Shown here piece by piece: positions 23,375-31,939 of a DNA stretch of 64,000 bases. This DNA is from Paenibacillus sp. FSL H7-0737 (GTDB lineage: Bacteria > Bacillota > Bacilli > Paenibacillales > Paenibacillaceae), in the NCBI RefSeq assembly GCF_000758545.1, contig NZ_CP009279.1, positions 2,418,001-2,482,000 of the forward strand, given 5' to 3'. The stretch's first letter is position 1, and every line of letters begins with the position of its first letter. Below the pieces are notes generated by a model. That model did not search any database. It was not told the DNA's origin and worked only from the letters and a program-made list of their open reading frames with translations. The position numbers were made by a program, and so were the translations under genes.

Positions 23375-24143
23375 TCGATCGATTAGTTCCTACCAGCATC
23401 TCGGAGCTCTTTTGAATACGATATCGCACTAGGTAAGTATTAGGCGTTTGGCCAATGTATGTGCCAAACAACTCGCAACATCTGCTCCTGCAAACAGACC
23501 CAGCGGTAGCGATGTCATTCAGGGTTACTCTAAGGTCAAAATGATGATGAATATATCCCGTCATTTTCCAAACGGCAATCCATGACTGGTCATCATTTAT
23601 CTGCCCAGGAACCCTCTGTATATGATCTCCGACGTCTGCACAAAGTGATGTAGCCAGTGAAAGAAGGCGTAGTGGGTTGCAAGGAATGCTGTTCATTTCT
23701 TCATAAATCCGATGTAAGGAATGCAGGATTTCCTTTCCCCACGTGCTTTGCGAAGTAATCATAATATAGTCTTCAGTATTAGAACCGAATTTCTCATCCC
23801 AATATACTTTGCCTACATGTGTGTTTATTCCGAGTAGTGAAGGATGAACAGCAACGACGATGAATGTACAATCCAATTTATTGGTGGAGAAACCATAATG
23901 CATACGCTTGCTATTAACGAATATTCCGTTACCTCGTTCAATCAGTACAATTTCTCCGTTTACAAAATACTCCATCTCCCCATCTAGCACTAAAATAAAT
24001 TCCAAGTCCGGATGCCAATGGCATGCTGCTGCATATTTATCGAAATGATTAAGTGCTCCTTTTCGTACGTATAGCGGAAAATCAGGAAGATTATAATTTA
24101 GTTCTTCCGATAAATCAGAGAATACTTCCAGCTCTGCACTCAC
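23247..24143 (-). CDS. AraC family regulator with N-terminal cupin
   Basis: A 298-residue AraC/XylS regulator. Residues 30-120 form a cupin-like sensor (HWHPDLEFILVLDGEMEYFVNGEIVLIERGNGIFVNSKRMHYG); two AraC helix-turn-helix units occupy residues about 195-290 (VTLNDIATAGSVCRSRCCELFGTYIGQTP... ISEIALNCGFQSASYFSSVFRNETGLTPQNYR). GTG 24143 is chosen for a GAGGGAG site 8 bases ahead; a TTG at 24164 lacks one. The final six residues are read from the truncated FMN reductase remnant. It is divergent from the acetyltransferase/MATE genes and is their likely activator. Confidence 0.88.
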   Translation of the reverse strand: MSAELEVFSDLSEELNYNLPDFPLYVRKGALNHFDKYAAACHWHPDLEFILVLDGEMEYFVNGEIVLIERGNGIFVNSKRMHYGFSTNKLDCTFIVVAVHPSLLGINTHVGKVYWDEKFGSNTEDYIMITSQSTWGKEILHSLHRIYEEMNSIPCNPLRLLSLATSLCADVGDHIQRVPGQINDDQSWIAVWKMTGYIHHHFDLRVTLNDIATAGSVCRSRCCELFGTYIGQTPNTYLVRYRIQKSSEMLVGTNRSISEIALNCGFQSASYFSSVFRNETGLTPQNYRKKSRTPSRSY

Positions 24144-24284
24144 AATCACATCTCCCTCAAACAATATACGATTTTAATAGAATTATATTTGATTTCGGTG
24201 GATAGGACTACTAAGAAATTATACAATTTTGATATTGCTCGACAATAATACAAAATCCAAAAGATATTATAAGGAGCCAGGAAT

Positions 24285-24905
24285 ATGACGATGAGAGAAC
24301 GAATTGCCTCCGGTAAACTATTTACTGATTACTGTGAGGGACTGCCTGAAGACAGACTACAGGCAAAAAGAAGAATGCATGCCTTTAATATAACAGCGCC
24401 AGATAATCTAGAAAAACGTACACAACTCATGCAAGAGATATTTGGTAAAGAAACGAAGGTGTGGATCGAGCCGCCCTTTTACTTTTGCTATGGTACGAAC
24501 ATTGAGATTGGAGATGGAACGTACATCAATTTTAATTGTAATTTTGTTGACGACACTAAAATTATTATCGGAAAAAATGTTATGTTTGGTCCATCTGTAA
24601 CGATTGCTACAGTAGGACATCCAATCCATCCAGATTACAGAGGATATATGTATGCTGATCCGGTGAAAATTGAGAACAATTGTTGGATCGGGGCGAATGT
24701 TACAATTTGTCCAGGAGTCACAATTGGAGAAAATACCGTTATTGGTGCCGGCAGTGTTGTAACAAAAGATATCCCGGCTAACTCTATTGCTGTTGGTAAT
24801 CCATGCAGGGTGATGCGCACCATTAATGAACACGACCAAAAATACTATTACAAAGACAAAGAGATCACTAAGGAAGATCTGGATGAAGAAGCACGCTTGA
24901 GATGA
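24285..24905 (+). CDS. Galactoside/maltose O-acetyltransferase (LacA/Maa-like)
   Basis: A 206-residue left-handed beta-helix acetyltransferase. The N-terminal helical cap MRERIASGKLFTDYCEGLPEDRL is close to LacA, and the hexapeptide coils (IEIGDGTYINFNCNFVDD, VTICPGVTIGENTVIGAGSVVTKDIP) and catalytic His in TVGHPIHPDYR are present. The enzyme moves acetyl from acetyl-CoA to a sugar hydroxyl, in LacA probably to detoxify non-metabolised sugars. Stop overlaps the start of the MATE gene by four bases (ATGA). Being coupled to an exporter suggests acetylate-and-export. Confidence 0.9.
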   Translation: MTMRERIASGKLFTDYCEGLPEDRLQAKRRMHAFNITAPDNLEKRTQLMQEIFGKETKVWIEPPFYFCYGTNIEIGDGTYINFNCNFVDDTKIIIGKNVMFGPSVTIATVGHPIHPDYRGYMYADPVKIENNCWIGANVTICPGVTIGENTVIGAGSVVTKDIPANSIAVGNPCRVMRTINEHDQKYYYKDKEITKEDLDEEARLR

Positions 24906-26254
24906 GAGATAAGCATTTCAATCGTCAATTGCTTAATTTGGTCATTCCGATTGCTTTACAAAACCTCATTTCATCGTTAGCCGTGACAATAGATATATTC
25001 ATGTTAGGTTTTATTAACCAGTCTACAATGTCTGCTGTATCGTTGGCTGGGCAAATTACATTTGTTTTAACACTGTTTTACATGGGATTGGCAGCAGGTG
25101 TAGGGATTTTGACTGCACAGTATTGGGGAAAGAAAGATTTAATGACAATTGAACGAGTCTTTAGTATTGGATGTACGATGTCTATTATTATATCCGCTAT
25201 CTTTTTTGGGATATCGCTGTTGATGCCGGATCAATTAATGCGATTTTTCACAAATGACGTCGAGTTAATTCAATATGGATCGAGTTTCTTGCGAGTGATC
25301 TCGTTCTCCTATCTGATAAGCGGAATATCTCAAATGTACTTTAGTGTCATTAGAAGCATGGAAAATGCCCGTGTGAGTGCCTGGATCAGTTCTATGTGTC
25401 TTATATTGAACATTCTCTTGAATGTAATAAGTATTTTCATACTTTATCCGGGTAATTCAGAAAAGGCTATAGTGGCAGTTGCTTTCTCTACAGTTTTGGC
25501 ACGTATCGTTGAATTTGGTTGCTGTATCATCCACTCGATCAAATCAAATATAAAGTTTAGGTTACCTTTACGTGACATGGTTCAGCGTAATTTGATTAAG
25601 GATTTTTTGAGGTATACACTACCCGTCCAAGGAAATTATATTGTTTGGGGATGCGCATTAACTGTGACATCTGCAATTATTGGACATATCAATGCAGATA
25701 TGGTCGCTGCAAATTCAGTTGCCTCGGTCGTTAAGAATCTGGTCATTGTATTATGTGGAGGTATTGCAAGTGGTGGCTCCGTACTTGTTGGTAAATATCT
25801 AGGCAATGGCGAAATTGAAATGGCTAAAAGAGCTGGGAAAATATTAAATGTATATGCTATTTTGTTTGGCATTGTTGCAGGTATTACTTTGCTATTACTG
25901 AAGCCTATAGTGTTTCTACTTGTTAATTTGGATGATCAAGCACAAATATATTTGAGTGGAATGCTTCTTGTCTGTGCTTATTGTTGTATTCCGAAATCGA
26001 TAAACTCCACGACGATTGGAGGAATATTTGTTGCTGGAGGAGATTCTAGATTTGGCTTTTGGTGTGACACGATTGTAATGTGGGGCATCATATTACCATT
26101 AGGATACATGAGTGCGTTTGTGTGGCATCTCTCCCCTCTAACGATATTTATTATCATCAATTTAGACGAGGTTATTAAAGCCCCGATTGCCTTAATGCGT
26201 TATTTTAAATTTAAATGGCTTAACGATATTACGAGGAATTATGTTCAAAACTAA
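24902..26254 (+). CDS. MATE family efflux transporter
   Basis: A 450-residue polytopic membrane protein with twelve predicted helices in two MATE repeats (first helix RQLLNLVIPIALQNLISSLAVTIDIFMLG; second half from about residue 235, YTLPVQGNYIVWGCALTVTSAIIGHINADM). It belongs to the NorM/DinF-like superfamily, exporting drugs or sugars with Na+ or H+. Start overlaps the upstream acetyltransferase gene, which implies joint translation. The gene is A+T-rich. Substrate unknown. Confidence 0.92.
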   Translation: MRDKHFNRQLLNLVIPIALQNLISSLAVTIDIFMLGFINQSTMSAVSLAGQITFVLTLFYMGLAAGVGILTAQYWGKKDLMTIERVFSIGCTMSIIISAIFFGISLLMPDQLMRFFTNDVELIQYGSSFLRVISFSYLISGISQMYFSVIRSMENARVSAWISSMCLILNILLNVISIFILYPGNSEKAIVAVAFSTVLARIVEFGCCIIHSIKSNIKFRLPLRDMVQRNLIKDFLRYTLPVQGNYIVWGCALTVTSAIIGHINADMVAANSVASVVKNLVIVLCGGIASGGSVLVGKYLGNGEIEMAKRAGKILNVYAILFGIVAGITLLLLKPIVFLLVNLDDQAQIYLSGMLLVCAYCCIPKSINSTTIGGIFVAGGDSRFGFWCDTIVMWGIILPLGYMSAFVWHLSPLTIFIIINLDEVIKAPIALMRYFKFKWLNDITRNYVQN

Positions 26255-26282
26255 TACATGTAGGGACGGAAAGGAGATTTTT

Positions 26283-26666
26283 ATGAAAATTGAACATATT
26301 GCTATGTATGTACAAGATTTAGAAAGCTGCAGACAATTTTATAGTCAATTCTTTAATGCGAAGTCAAATCGACAATACCATAATCCCAAAACGGGATTAA
26401 GAACCTATTTTCTCACGTTTGAGGGCGGCGCGAGATTGGAGATTATGAGCAGACCGGATATGGTAGAAGGAGTTCATGATCTCTTGCGGACGGGCTTAAC
26501 TCATTTAGCTTTCAGCTTAGGCAGTAAGGAACAAGTCGATCTGCTGACCAAGCAATTGGCAGAAGCGGGATTTAGAACGTTAAGTGGACCACGGACCACA
26601 GGTGACGGATATTATGAAAGCAGTATTTTAGGGCCAGAAAATATTCAAATTGAACTTACTGTCTAA
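26283..26666 (+). CDS. VOC (glyoxalase/bleomycin-resistance) family protein
   Basis: A 127-residue vicinal-oxygen-chelate protein with two beta-alpha-beta-beta-beta units. Metal ligands of the fold are suggested by His in MKIEHIAMYV, Glu in GARLEIMSR, His in LTHLAFSLG and Glu in NIQIELTV, the standard H-E-H-E pattern. The ATG at 26283 follows a clean AAGGAG site. Members isomerise, bind or modify small molecules, including antibiotics. It sits between the MATE gene and a second acetyltransferase and is probably in the same transcript. Confidence 0.88.
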   Translation: MKIEHIAMYVQDLESCRQFYSQFFNAKSNRQYHNPKTGLRTYFLTFEGGARLEIMSRPDMVEGVHDLLRTGLTHLAFSLGSKEQVDLLTKQLAEAGFRTLSGPRTTGDGYYESSILGPENIQIELTV

Positions 26667-26687
26667 AAACTAAAAGAGGTGAACAAT

Positions 26688-27326
26688 TTGACAGAAGAAG
26701 AACGAATATTCAAAGGGATATTATACAATCCAGGTAACATAGAGCTAAAGCGTAAAAAGCTTCTCGCCCACAATTTGAGTAGTCAATATAGCCGAACATT
26801 TGAGGATCAGACAGAGGAGCGGGAAGCGATATTGTCACAGTTACTTGATAGCATAGGGGAGCATTGTTTTATCCAGGGTCCCATTTTTTTTCATTATGGT
26901 GTTCATACAAAAATTGGTGATCATTTTTTTGGAAACTATAACCTTACAGTCCAGGATGATGCACAGGTTACGATAGGTGATCATGTGAGTATTGGACCTA
27001 ATGTAACCATCGTTACGCCTATTCACCCATTCGTTGCCTCCGAGCGTAGACAAATGCTTGATCAAAATGGTGAGGCTGCGTCTTTATGCTATGCTAAGCC
27101 TGTTAGCATTGGTAACGATGTTTGGCTCTCAGCAAATGTAACTGTATGTGGAGGTGTTACGATTGGTGATCGATGCGTAATAGGTGCAGGTAGTGTCGTG
27201 ACTCAGGACATTCCAGAAAATTCTTTTGCTGCAGGTGTACCGTGTAAGGTGATCCGTAAAATAACCAATCAGGATAGCATGCGCCATAAACCGGAAATAC
27301 TTTCAGATTGCGATATAATCGAGTAG
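26688..27326 (+). CDS. Sugar O-acetyltransferase (hexapeptide family), second copy
   Basis: A 212-residue LacA/Maa/NodL-type acetyltransferase, a diverged paralogue of the one at 24285. It has the cap region (GILYNPGNIELKRKKLLAHNLSSQYSRTF), hexapeptide coils and TPIHPF, where the catalytic His is in a variant motif lacking the usual G-H-P. TTG 26688 with AAGAGGTG ahead is the preferred start. The extended C-terminus (KITNQDSMRHKPEILSDCDIIE) replaces LacA's tyrosine-rich tail. Having two such enzymes in one cassette with an exporter is unusual. Confidence 0.87.
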   Translation: MTEEERIFKGILYNPGNIELKRKKLLAHNLSSQYSRTFEDQTEEREAILSQLLDSIGEHCFIQGPIFFHYGVHTKIGDHFFGNYNLTVQDDAQVTIGDHVSIGPNVTIVTPIHPFVASERRQMLDQNGEAASLCYAKPVSIGNDVWLSANVTVCGGVTIGDRCVIGAGSVVTQDIPENSFAAGVPCKVIRKITNQDSMRHKPEILSDCDIIE

Positions 27327-27483
27327 AAATGTAGCATCCCAAACCATAGACCAGATTTTATTATGCGAAAATCATGAATACTCCGAAAGTCCCCTTTTTC
27401 TCAAGTTAAGTGAAAAATATGATGGTCCTTTATTTGTAACAGGCCCTGTGACAGGTTATAATTTAATTGGTATGACTAAGTAA
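27327..27483 (+). pseudogene. Possible 3' gene remnant
   Basis: Between the acetyltransferase stop and the DinB gene a frame without start codon runs to TAA at 27481 and ends KYDGPLFVTGPVTGYNLIGMTK. Composition looks coding but I do not recognise it. It could be the tail of a lost gene; otherwise the stretch has no visible content except the DinB ribosome site. Confidence 0.25.
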
Positions 27484-27516
27484 TCGTTATTTAACGACCA
27501 ATAAAGGGGATTTCAA

Positions 27517-27999
27517 ATGTACAGAACAGTTCAAGATTTTCTAGGAGAATGGGCAAGCGCTTCTGCAGGGACAATTCGCGTTCTTGAATCACTTACCGAT
27601 GACAAATTAGATCAGGTAATTGTTGAAGGTCACAACTCATTGGGATGGTTAGGTTGGCACTTGGCAACCTGTCCGATGTTTTTTGGTGGTCAGGTAGGGT
27701 TAACACTTACTCCAGTAGGCAATCCGAAGGAAGTTCCGGCTCATGCGGCTGTGATTGTTGAAGCGTATAAGAATATTGCGGCTAATATTGCTTCTGAGGT
27801 TGAGAAATTAACGGACGAGCAAATGGTTGAGAGTGTACAGACCTTTGCTGGATTAATGCCTCGTGGTGCAATGCTTAGATCGCTTATAGATCACCAGACA
27901 CATCATCGTGGTCAAATGACTGTTCTCTTACGTCAAGCAGGTCTTCGTGTACCTGGCGTAATTGGTCCTACTCGAGAAGAACAAGCTCAAATGAAATAG
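27517..27999 (+). CDS. DinB family protein
   Basis: A 160-residue DinB-fold four-helix bundle. The metal triad is visible: His in SLGWLGWHLATCPMFF and the HxxxH pair in LIDHQTHHRGQMTVLLRQAG. Many Bacillota members are uncharacterised; some transfer thiols to xenobiotics. AAAGGGG ahead of the ATG. It is unrelated in detail to the DinB protein at 2933 (different loops). A very strong terminator follows. Confidence 0.88.
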   Translation: MYRTVQDFLGEWASASAGTIRVLESLTDDKLDQVIVEGHNSLGWLGWHLATCPMFFGGQVGLTLTPVGNPKEVPAHAAVIVEAYKNIAANIASEVEKLTDEQMVESVQTFAGLMPRGAMLRSLIDHQTHHRGQMTVLLRQAGLRVPGVIGPTREEQAQMK

Positions 28000-28050
28000 T
28001 TACTGGTGCTTGTCCCTAGTGATAGCTTGCCGAAAAGGGATGGTACTACG

Positions 28051-28096
28051 AAAAAATCTCGTTTCCTAGACATTTGTCTTGGAAACGAGATTTTTT
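28051..28096. terminator. Bidirectional terminator between DinB gene and response regulator gene
   Basis: Sixteen-base perfect stem AAAAAATCTCGTTTCC/GGAAACGAGATTTTTT with further AGAC/GTCT pairing inside. A/T ends provide T runs for both convergent genes. Confidence 0.93.
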
Positions 28097-28167
28097 GTTG
28101 TCGGACCGGAGTGTCACTATTATTGCTAAAGAATGCTGTTGCTTTTTGGAGGGGCCGGCGATCACTA

Positions 28168-29778
28168 TCAGCCTGCTTCAATTTGTTGCATATATTCTCT
28201 GGGTGAAATCCCCGTCACTTTCTTGAAGACCTTACTGAAATAGAAGGCACTTTCATAACCGAGTTTTTGGGAAATTTCGTAAATACGACCTTCACCGCGC
28301 ATCATCATTTCCTTGGCCACAGTGATTTTAGTCTCCGTGATATATTCTACATAATTGACCTTAGCGACTTTGGAGAACAGATGGCTTAAATAGTTTGGAC
28401 TAAAATTGAAGACATCTGCTACTTGATTCAGTGAAAGCTTAGTGCCGAGATTTCTTTTGATATATTCCTGGACATTTTTGACGATTTGTTCTTTATAGCT
28501 TTGTCTTCGAGTAGAGAGAATTTCCGAGCAGCCATCACGGAACTGAATCAACCAGCCGGCGATCTCTTCAATCGTATGCATCTGATAGATGGCCCGGTAG
28601 CCTTCTGGCTCATTTTCGAAGATATGCTCTACAATGTTTTCTCCATCCGCAAGAAGCGAAGTGGCCATATACAGAATATTGCAGGCAGCATCGGTGGCGG
28701 GCACCAGTAAGTCAGGTCGGTCTTCGAAGATTTCAATCATCTTGGAGATGATGGTGTATAAAGCAAGGGTATCTAGTTCTTCAAAAGCACGGCGGATTTC
28801 CGAACGAGATTCAGAGAAATCAAACAACAGATGCTCCTGCTCTAGAGGTTCATTCTCATCGAAGAAAACAAAAGACCGTTCTTGCACGGCAACTGGCAAT
28901 GCCTTTCGAGCTGCTAGGTAGCTCTCCCGCATTAAATAAGGGTCCTCGACGGCAAACCCTATGGCACCAATAATCGTTACATTGAAATAGTTATGTAATA
29001 CGGATGCCATGTCGGTAAGTTGCTTCTCAATGTCAGACATCCAGTGACGGGGATTGACTTCGGGGACAGGTAGAGCAACGGCGAAATTACGTAAGTCAAG
29101 ACTGGTGACATAGCAGGGTTGTATAGAAGTAAGCGTGTCCTTTGCCATTTGTACAGTGCTTGAGCATAAGGCAACCAGCTTATCTCCACGGGGAGGGACA
29201 GTGTCTGGGCCTAGAATGCGGCAAGTACAGACCAGGTAGGCGGGCTCGGAAAACTCTAACGCCAAATCCTCTTTCTGCAGGAGATACTGGTTCTTATTCT
29301 CGAACAGGTTATTGAACAGACGAATGAAGAATTTATCACGCTGCGCCTGAAGGTTGCCGCGGTGAACAAGCTTTGGGTAGCTTTCCATCGTCTGGTAACT
29401 CTCTAGAAAGGAAATGGCCTTTCGGATGGATTCGGCCAGTGCTTCCGGAGTAAGTTCCAGCTTTACTAGATAATCCGTGGCCTGCACCTCTATAGCTGCG
29501 CGTGCGTATTGAAATTCTTCATAACTAGTCAACATAATGAAGAGCGGAAGTCGACCATATTTTTGACGTATTGAAGCGGCAACCTCTAAACCGCTCTTAA
29601 TTGGCATTTTGATATCGCTGATTACGATGTCCGGGCGGAGAGTGTCAATCATCTCTTCTTCTTGAGCACCGTTGTGCGCGATACCGACAATCTCTATATT
29701 ATATTGCTCCCATTTCAGCATAGACTGCAAGCCGATACAGACAAGAGCTTCGTCGTCGGCAATTAATAATTTAATCAA
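28168..29778 (-). CDS. YesN-like response regulator with AraC DNA-binding domain
   Basis: A 536-residue response regulator. Receiver domain 1-120 with acidic pair D8-D9, phospho-acceptor D55 (IVISDIKMP) and Lys in DYLVKLELT; a long middle region of about 300 residues; AraC helix-turn-helix at about 430-535 (LGTKLSLNQVADVFNFSPNYLSHLF... RIYEISQKLGYESAFYFSKVFKKVTGISPREYM). TTG 29778 is chosen for an AAGGA site 10 bases upstream; a GTG at 29787 overlaps it. It is encoded 30 bases after its sensor kinase gene and, like other YesN proteins, probably activates the adjacent sugar-importer genes. Confidence 0.93.
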   Translation of the reverse strand: MIKLLIADDEALVCIGLQSMLKWEQYNIEIVGIAHNGAQEEEMIDTLRPDIVISDIKMPIKSGLEVAASIRQKYGRLPLFIMLTSYEEFQYARAAIEVQATDYLVKLELTPEALAESIRKAISFLESYQTMESYPKLVHRGNLQAQRDKFFIRLFNNLFENKNQYLLQKEDLALEFSEPAYLVCTCRILGPDTVPPRGDKLVALCSSTVQMAKDTLTSIQPCYVTSLDLRNFAVALPVPEVNPRHWMSDIEKQLTDMASVLHNYFNVTIIGAIGFAVEDPYLMRESYLAARKALPVAVQERSFVFFDENEPLEQEHLLFDFSESRSEIRRAFEELDTLALYTIISKMIEIFEDRPDLLVPATDAACNILYMATSLLADGENIVEHIFENEPEGYRAIYQMHTIEEIAGWLIQFRDGCSEILSTRRQSYKEQIVKNVQEYIKRNLGTKLSLNQVADVFNFSPNYLSHLFSKVAKVNYVEYITETKITVAKEMMMRGEGRIYEISQKLGYESAFYFSKVFKKVTGISPREYMQQIEAG

Positions 29779-29808
29779 TTTGACCACATCCTTGCTAGAT
29801 TTTCCATT

Positions 29809-31626
29809 CTACTCTTTTTGTATAAATGGTAGAAGGATTTTCATTAGAGTATACTGGCCCATTTCACTCTCAATCGAAAGACCGTAATTCTCCCCAAAGG
29901 CTAGCCGTAAACGCTCATTTACACTATGGAGTCCAACGTTCTCAAAAACTCCCTTAGTTCCATCCTCCGATTCACACAGAATGGTGGAGATTTGTTCTTC
30001 CATCATGCCTACACCGTTGTCTTCAATCGTGACCAGAATATCGGCAAATCCGCTTTTTTTCACCGTGATGAGAATATCTCCTCTACCTTTGGGCTCGATG
30101 CCATGGAAGATAGCATTCTCAACCAGAGGTTGTAACGTGAAACGGGGAATCAGGCCGGAGAGCAGTTCCTCATCTTCAATTTCCTTCACCATCGAGACTG
30201 TACTGCCATACCGGTATTTCTGAATCAGAAAATAGTCATCGAGCAGGCTTAACTCATCTTTCAGTGGCATTAGTCTCCGGTTGTCTTTGGCGATGCTCCG
30301 CAGCAGTCTGGAGAGTGAAGTAGTCATTTCTGCAATACCGGTAGCATTCTGAATCGTAGCCATCCATTTGATCGAATTCAGTGTGTTGTACAAGAAGTGG
30401 GGATTGATCTGACTTTGCAGCATCCTGTACTCTAGCTCCTGTTTCTGCTTCTCGTCAGCGAGCCGGCTATCCATGAGCGCAACAATGTCCTGTGATAGGC
30501 GGTTGATACCTCGACCAACATCACCTAGTTCACTGTTCCATTCGATATTGCGGTCCAGCAAGAAGTTGCCCTGGGCAATCTTATCAATTCGCTTCTTTAA
30601 TTTCTCTACCGGGAGACTGATGTTACGGGTTAAGTACAAAGTAATAATGCCGCTTAAGACGATGACAAGTAAACAAACGCCAAGCATTACCAGAATCCAT
30701 ATATTTGCTTTGGGAGCGAATTGATCATTGGATAAGGTCTGCGACAGAATCACTCCACTCCGCACGGGATAAGAGACCACAATTTGGCTTTCTTCATCCT
30801 CCAGCTTGATCATGGACAGCTCGGTTTGTGGACCGACAGGCTTATCATCGGTATAGGCCACAGGTTCATACGGCGTAGTCATTGCAGTCACTTTATCGCC
30901 AATGAGCTGATAATGATGATTGCCGAGCGTCAACAGCATTCGGGAATTCTTAGGCAGGGAATACCCCTTCAACTTGTCGGTAATTAAGGAAGTATTGGCG
31001 AGTAAGTAGACCGTTCCAATCCGGGCAGCCCCATCTCCGTAAATAGGTAGAACAAAAGGAATTCCGTTCGTGGTGGAGAGCGGGTCCTTAATTACTTGTT
31101 CCCACTGCTCCACAGCATCTTTATTTAGTCCGGGAATTTGACCGATATTGTGCACAGTAAGTGGAATTGAAGTGCTGACGGAATTATCCACCTGCAGGAA
31201 CTTTCCGTTGTTACCCGTAACAATCAAGCGGCGGACATAGCTATTGGAGCGATTGATCCGAAAGTCCTCCTGCATGGAGTTAAATACATTAACAGCATCC
31301 TTGGCGCTTGCCTTTGGAGATACAAAATAATCAGTGAGTAATGTATTGGTGGACGAGTTGGTGCTATTGGTCATCGCTAATGAGGAGAGATTAATCAAAT
31401 CTTGTTCAATAATATGGGAAACTAGCTGCAGGTTGAACTCAGTCGCCTGGATGGTTGTTTTACGCTGATAATAGGTAATCAATTCATAGCTGAAAAAGGA
31501 TAGCAGAGCGGCGATCAGTAGCGCAAAGATGGTCATGATCAGAATAATGCGGCTCTTAATGGTTGATTTTCTTACCGTATTGAACACTCCTCTACAAAAT
31601 GCAGAAAAAATATAAAGCGGTTTCAA
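29809..31626 (-). CDS. YesM-like sensor histidine kinase
   Basis: A 605-residue membrane kinase. Transmembrane helix at about residues 26-50, an extracellular sensor of about 250 residues, second helix near 300-325 (ILVMLGVCLLVIVLSGIITLYL), HAMP linker, His_kinase domain with the phospho-acceptor H410 in QSQINPHFLYNTLN, and a HATPase with FTLQPLVENAIFHG and EDNGVGM. LytS/YesM kinases sense extracellular oligosaccharides or binding proteins. TTG 31626 is the only usable early start but its ribosome site is weak. It is divergent from the binding-protein gene, 313 bases away. Confidence 0.92.
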   Translation of the reverse strand: MKPLYIFSAFCRGVFNTVRKSTIKSRIILIMTIFALLIAALLSFFSYELITYYQRKTTIQATEFNLQLVSHIIEQDLINLSSLAMTNSTNSSTNTLLTDYFVSPKASAKDAVNVFNSMQEDFRINRSNSYVRRLIVTGNNGKFLQVDNSVSTSIPLTVHNIGQIPGLNKDAVEQWEQVIKDPLSTTNGIPFVLPIYGDGAARIGTVYLLANTSLITDKLKGYSLPKNSRMLLTLGNHHYQLIGDKVTAMTTPYEPVAYTDDKPVGPQTELSMIKLEDEESQIVVSYPVRSGVILSQTLSNDQFAPKANIWILVMLGVCLLVIVLSGIITLYLTRNISLPVEKLKKRIDKIAQGNFLLDRNIEWNSELGDVGRGINRLSQDIVALMDSRLADEKQKQELEYRMLQSQINPHFLYNTLNSIKWMATIQNATGIAEMTTSLSRLLRSIAKDNRRLMPLKDELSLLDDYFLIQKYRYGSTVSMVKEIEDEELLSGLIPRFTLQPLVENAIFHGIEPKGRGDILITVKKSGFADILVTIEDNGVGMMEEQISTILCESEDGTKGVFENVGLHSVNERLRLAFGENYGLSIESEMGQYTLMKILLPFIQKE

Positions 31627-31887
31627 AAATATCTTTCAATTAATGCATGTTCAAAGCTAATCTTCTATTTATAATATGCTTAACTAGTTTACCGATATCC
31701 ATATTAACACCATAGCATATTCCTGTGATTCCATACAGTGGACGGCAGAGGAGCTGAGAAAATTACATGTTTTAAATAGGATTTTACAGGTTTGAAGCGA
31801 GGAGGAAGAGAAGAACAAAGAAAAGTGAATGAACTGAGTTTGAAAATACATGCCATTCTAGATGGGAAAGTCTTAAACTTTGAAATA

Positions 31888-31904
31888 GATCGGATGAGCC
31901 GATC
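31888..31904. promoter_or_regulatory. Inverted repeat upstream of the sugar-binding protein gene
   Basis: GATCGG-atgag-CCGATC, a perfect six-base inverted repeat about 36 bases before the start codon. The rest of the 31627-31939 stretch shows only A/T-rich promoter-like sequence. It may be an operator or leader hairpin; no T tract follows. Confidence 0.35.
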
Positions 31905-31939
31905 AGTGTAAACAATCAGAAGGAAAAGGGGATTTTTAT

